A DNA stretch of 5,434 nt from Methanobacteriota archaeon (GTDB lineage Archaea > Altiarchaeota > Altiarchaeia > IMC4 > QMZM01): positions 1-5,434 of the forward strand of contig JAKFXM010000133.1 of NCBI GenBank assembly GCA_021731385.1, given 5' to 3'. Position 1 is the stretch's first letter. Every line of letters starts with the position of its first letter. Position numbers and translations under genes: made by a program. Below the pieces are notes generated by a model. The model was given only the letters and a program-made list of their open reading frames with translations. It searched no databases and was not told the DNA's origin. Shown here one piece after another: positions 4,531 to 5,434 of the stretch.

Positions 4531-4694
4531 ATCCGAAATTCTTTTGAATTTCGGAGCTATGATTTTGCAAAGCAAAATCATATTATACGAAACTCTAAAG
4601 AGTTTCGTAGCTATGATTTTTCCAAGGGAAAAATCATATAATTCGAAAGCAAAGCTTTCGAAGCTATGATTTTCCAGAGGAAAATCATATAATC
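4528..4694. repeat. Tandem array of three two-hairpin units with covarying stems
   Basis: Three units (4528-4581, 4582-4637, 4638-4688; 54, 56 and 51 bp) plus a partial ATAATC each contain hairpin B, a GAGC/TAGC/AAGC-type link, and hairpin A. B stems are CCGAAATTC/GAATTTCGG (4533-4541, 4546-4554), TACGAAACTC/GAGTTTCGTA (4586-4595, 4600-4609) and TTCGAAAGC/GCTTTCGAA (4642-4650, 4654-4662). A stems are TATGATTTTGC/GCAAAATCATA (4558-4568, 4572-4582), TATGATTTTTCC/GGAAAAATCATA (4612-4623, 4627-4638) and TATGATTTTCC/GGAAAATCATA (4665-4675, 4679-4689). Loops are 3-4 nt. Between copies, paired bases change together: C-G, A-T and T-A before CGAAA, and TTC/GAA, CTC/GAG and GC/GC at the B tip. The structure therefore appears to be what is conserved. 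Each unit ends in a TCATATTAT or TCATATAAT TATA-like motif. No transposase, CRISPR layout or known element is recognised. Confidence 0.8.
4679..4694 (+). promoter_or_regulatory. BRE/TATA promoter of the DUF192 gene, built from the last array hairpin
   Basis: GGAAAATCATATAATC gives a BRE-like GGAAAA directly upstream of TCATATAATC, centred about 28 nt before the ATG at 4718, so a leaderless transcript is likely. The right arm of the last A hairpin (4679-4689) supplies the BRE and half of the TATA box. Protein binding to the palindrome would therefore compete with TBP and TFB. Confidence 0.5.
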
Positions 4695-4703
4695 AAAATT
4701 ACA

Positions 4704-4723
4704 TAGCATGAACAAAAATGCTA
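4704..4723 (+). promoter_or_regulatory. Inverted repeat that pairs with the DUF192 start codon
   Basis: TAGCAT (4704-4709) is the reverse complement of ATGCTA (4718-4723), with an 8-nt loop; the second arm contains the start codon. If transcripts begin upstream of 4704, for example at the TATA motif of unit 2, the start codon would be hidden in a hairpin. A leaderless transcript from the nearest promoter would escape this. It is short and may be chance. Confidence 0.25.
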
Positions 4724-5212
4724 CCATTCGGCAGAATATTATCTAAAAAATCCGGCAGGATTGCAATTATCCTAATAATCCTCTCCATTGTCCTAACCCT
4801 ATTTCTACCAAAAGAAGCAAATACTACAAAATACAGCGAGGTTTGCTTTCTTCTAAAAGACAAAAAATGCATCAATGCAGAGATAGCAGATACACCTGAA
4901 AAAAGGGAACGGGGGTTGATGTACAGGGAAGGTTTAAAAAAGGATGAAGGAATGCTTTTCGTATTCCCTGAAGAAAACTATTATTCATTCTGGATGAAGA
5001 ACATGAAATTCCCGATAGACATTATCTGGATTGATGGGGATTATAGAATTGTTCACATGGAAAGAGATGCACAACCATGTTTAGACTTATGCAGATCCTA
5101 TTCCCCCAAGGAAAAGGCAAAATATGTCCTAGAAGTTGAGGTGAATTTTACTGCAAGGAATAGTATCGGAGTAAATTCAACGGTAAATTTCCTGGCAAAG
5201 CAAAAATACTAG
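4718..5212 (+). CDS. DUF192 family protein, N-terminally membrane-anchored
   Basis: The 164-aa product carries one hydrophobic segment at about residues 14-31 after a basic N-terminus (KKSGR), which makes it a signal anchor or uncleaved signal with the rest outside the membrane. The remainder matches the DUF192 family: NAEIADTPEKRERGLMYREGL (53-73), GMLFVFP (78-84), the signature FWMKNMKFPIDIIWID (91-106), and the family's C-terminal PC...CxxYSP..KAKYVLEVE region with Cys121 and Cys125, a conserved cysteine pair. Two further cysteines lie at 43 and 51, so disulfides outside the cell are possible. The family is widespread in bacteria and archaea and has no established biochemical function. No Shine-Dalgarno sequence precedes the ATG; the promoter lies within the last array hairpin. 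The nearby ATG at 4708 is out of frame. A pilin-like gene follows 40 nt downstream with its own TATA box. Confidence 0.9.
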   Translation: MLPFGRILSKKSGRIAIILIILSIVLTLFLPKEANTTKYSEVCFLLKDKKCINAEIADTPEKRERGLMYREGLKKDEGMLFVFPEENYYSFWMKNMKFPIDIIWIDGDYRIVHMERDAQPCLDLCRSYSPKEKAKYVLEVEVNFTARNSIGVNSTVNFLAKQKY

Positions 5213-5214
5213 AG

Positions 5215-5224
5215 TTTATAAAGG
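5215..5224 (+). promoter_or_regulatory. TATA box for the pilin-like gene
   Basis: TTTATAAAGG is a close match to the archaeal TATA consensus. Its centre predicts a transcript start near 5246, leaving a leader of only a few bases before the ATG at 5253. It begins 3 nt after the DUF192 stop codon. Confidence 0.55.
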
Positions 5225-5252
5225 AATATGAGCAATTATACTAAAGAAAGAA

Positions 5253-5434
5253 ATGAAATCCCCTAAAAGAGCCCAATCAGCAGCTGAGTTCCTGATGACT
5301 TATGGCTGGGCGATAATTATAGTTCTTGGACTTGCAATTGTTGTCTGGCAGTGGGGATTGTTCAATCTGGGAGGAATAATCGAACCCGGTTATTCCGGGT
5401 TCTGGGGCGTCGTTCCTGAGGATTTCAGTTACAG
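5253..5434 (+). CDS. Archaeal pilin-like protein with class III signal peptide, 5' fragment
   Basis: Sixty codons are visible before the window ends. The N-terminus MKSPKRAQSAAEFLMTYGWA is a class III (type IV prepilin) signal: a short basic leader, a likely prepilin peptidase (PibD/EppA-type) cleavage site before Gln8, Glu12-Phe13 at the conserved +5/+6 positions, then a hydrophobic helix (about 14-38, TYGWAIIIVLGLAIVVWQWGLF). This N-terminal form, ending in EFLMTYGWA, recurs in archaeal secreted proteins of unknown function as well as pilins. The product should be inserted in the cytoplasmic membrane and, after processing, assembled into or tethered to a surface filament. The visible globular part (GGIIEPGYSGFWGVVPEDFSY) is too short to classify. 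The start is fixed because the in-frame stop at 5229-5231 excludes an earlier ATG. Confidence 0.85.
   Translation, partial: MKSPKRAQSAAEFLMTYGWAIIIVLGLAIVVWQWGLFNLGGIIEPGYSGFWGVVPEDFSY

Noticed and set aside
4351..4581. Minus-strand open frame of 76 codons after prs
   Set aside because: It overlaps hairpins and AT-rich spacer, has no recognisable protein features, and has no promoter or ribosome binding site that I can see.
4412..4669. 85-residue plus-strand open frame from a TTG start across the hairpin array
   Set aside because: The frame reads through palindromic repeats whose unit lengths (54, 56, 51) are not multiples of three, so it would translate each unit in a different frame. There is no ribosome binding site, and stem covariation explains the sequence better.
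4528..4688. CRISPR array
   Set aside because: There are only three units with diverged repeats, no unique spacers of constant length, and nearly all of each unit is palindromic stem. No cas gene is present.

Overview
The window comes from an archaeon. The evidence is a transcription factor B fragment, a DUF373 membrane protein, a short archaeal-type PRPP synthetase, a pilin with a class III signal peptide, and AT-rich TATA boxes about 25 nt upstream of start codons, which implies leaderless mRNAs. Host genes are AT-rich. The pilin start (xAAEFLMTYGWAIIIV) is of a kind common in DPANN and some euryarchaeal genomes, but the window does not fix the lineage.

Layout. Positions 1-258 (+) hold the 3' end of a TFB gene. 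About 282-1498 (-) is a solitary TnpB element of the IS200/IS605 (IS1341-like) group. It has an intact RuvC-type nuclease, a right-end hairpin that probably caps the omega RNA, and no tnpA in view. It sits between two convergent host genes, and beyond it lies a strong terminator-like hairpin that points the way TFB is transcribed. Positions 1542-2825 (-) encode a DUF373 polytopic membrane protein with a PRC-barrel-like tail. A 32-bp divergent promoter region follows. To its right is a two-gene unit: an unrecognised helical protein (2858-3451) and PRPP synthetase prs (3468-4325). The two are joined by a 7-codon mini-ORF whose ends overlap the stop of the first gene and the start of the second. 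Positions 4326-4717 hold no convincing gene but are densely structured. There is a pair of mutually exclusive hairpins just after prs, then an array of six hairpins in three tandem units of 51-56 bp. Positions 4718-5212 (+) encode a membrane-anchored DUF192 protein, and 5253-5434 (+) is the start of an archaeal pilin-like protein.

How it fits together. The genes do not form one pathway. TFB is general transcription machinery, prs makes PRPP for nucleotide and amino acid synthesis, and DUF192 and the pilin act at or outside the membrane.

The most unusual element is the 4528-4694 array. Two hairpin families alternate, and their stem bases change together from copy to copy while pairing is kept. 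Each unit ends in a TATA-like sequence, and the last one is placed to serve as the promoter of the DUF192 gene.
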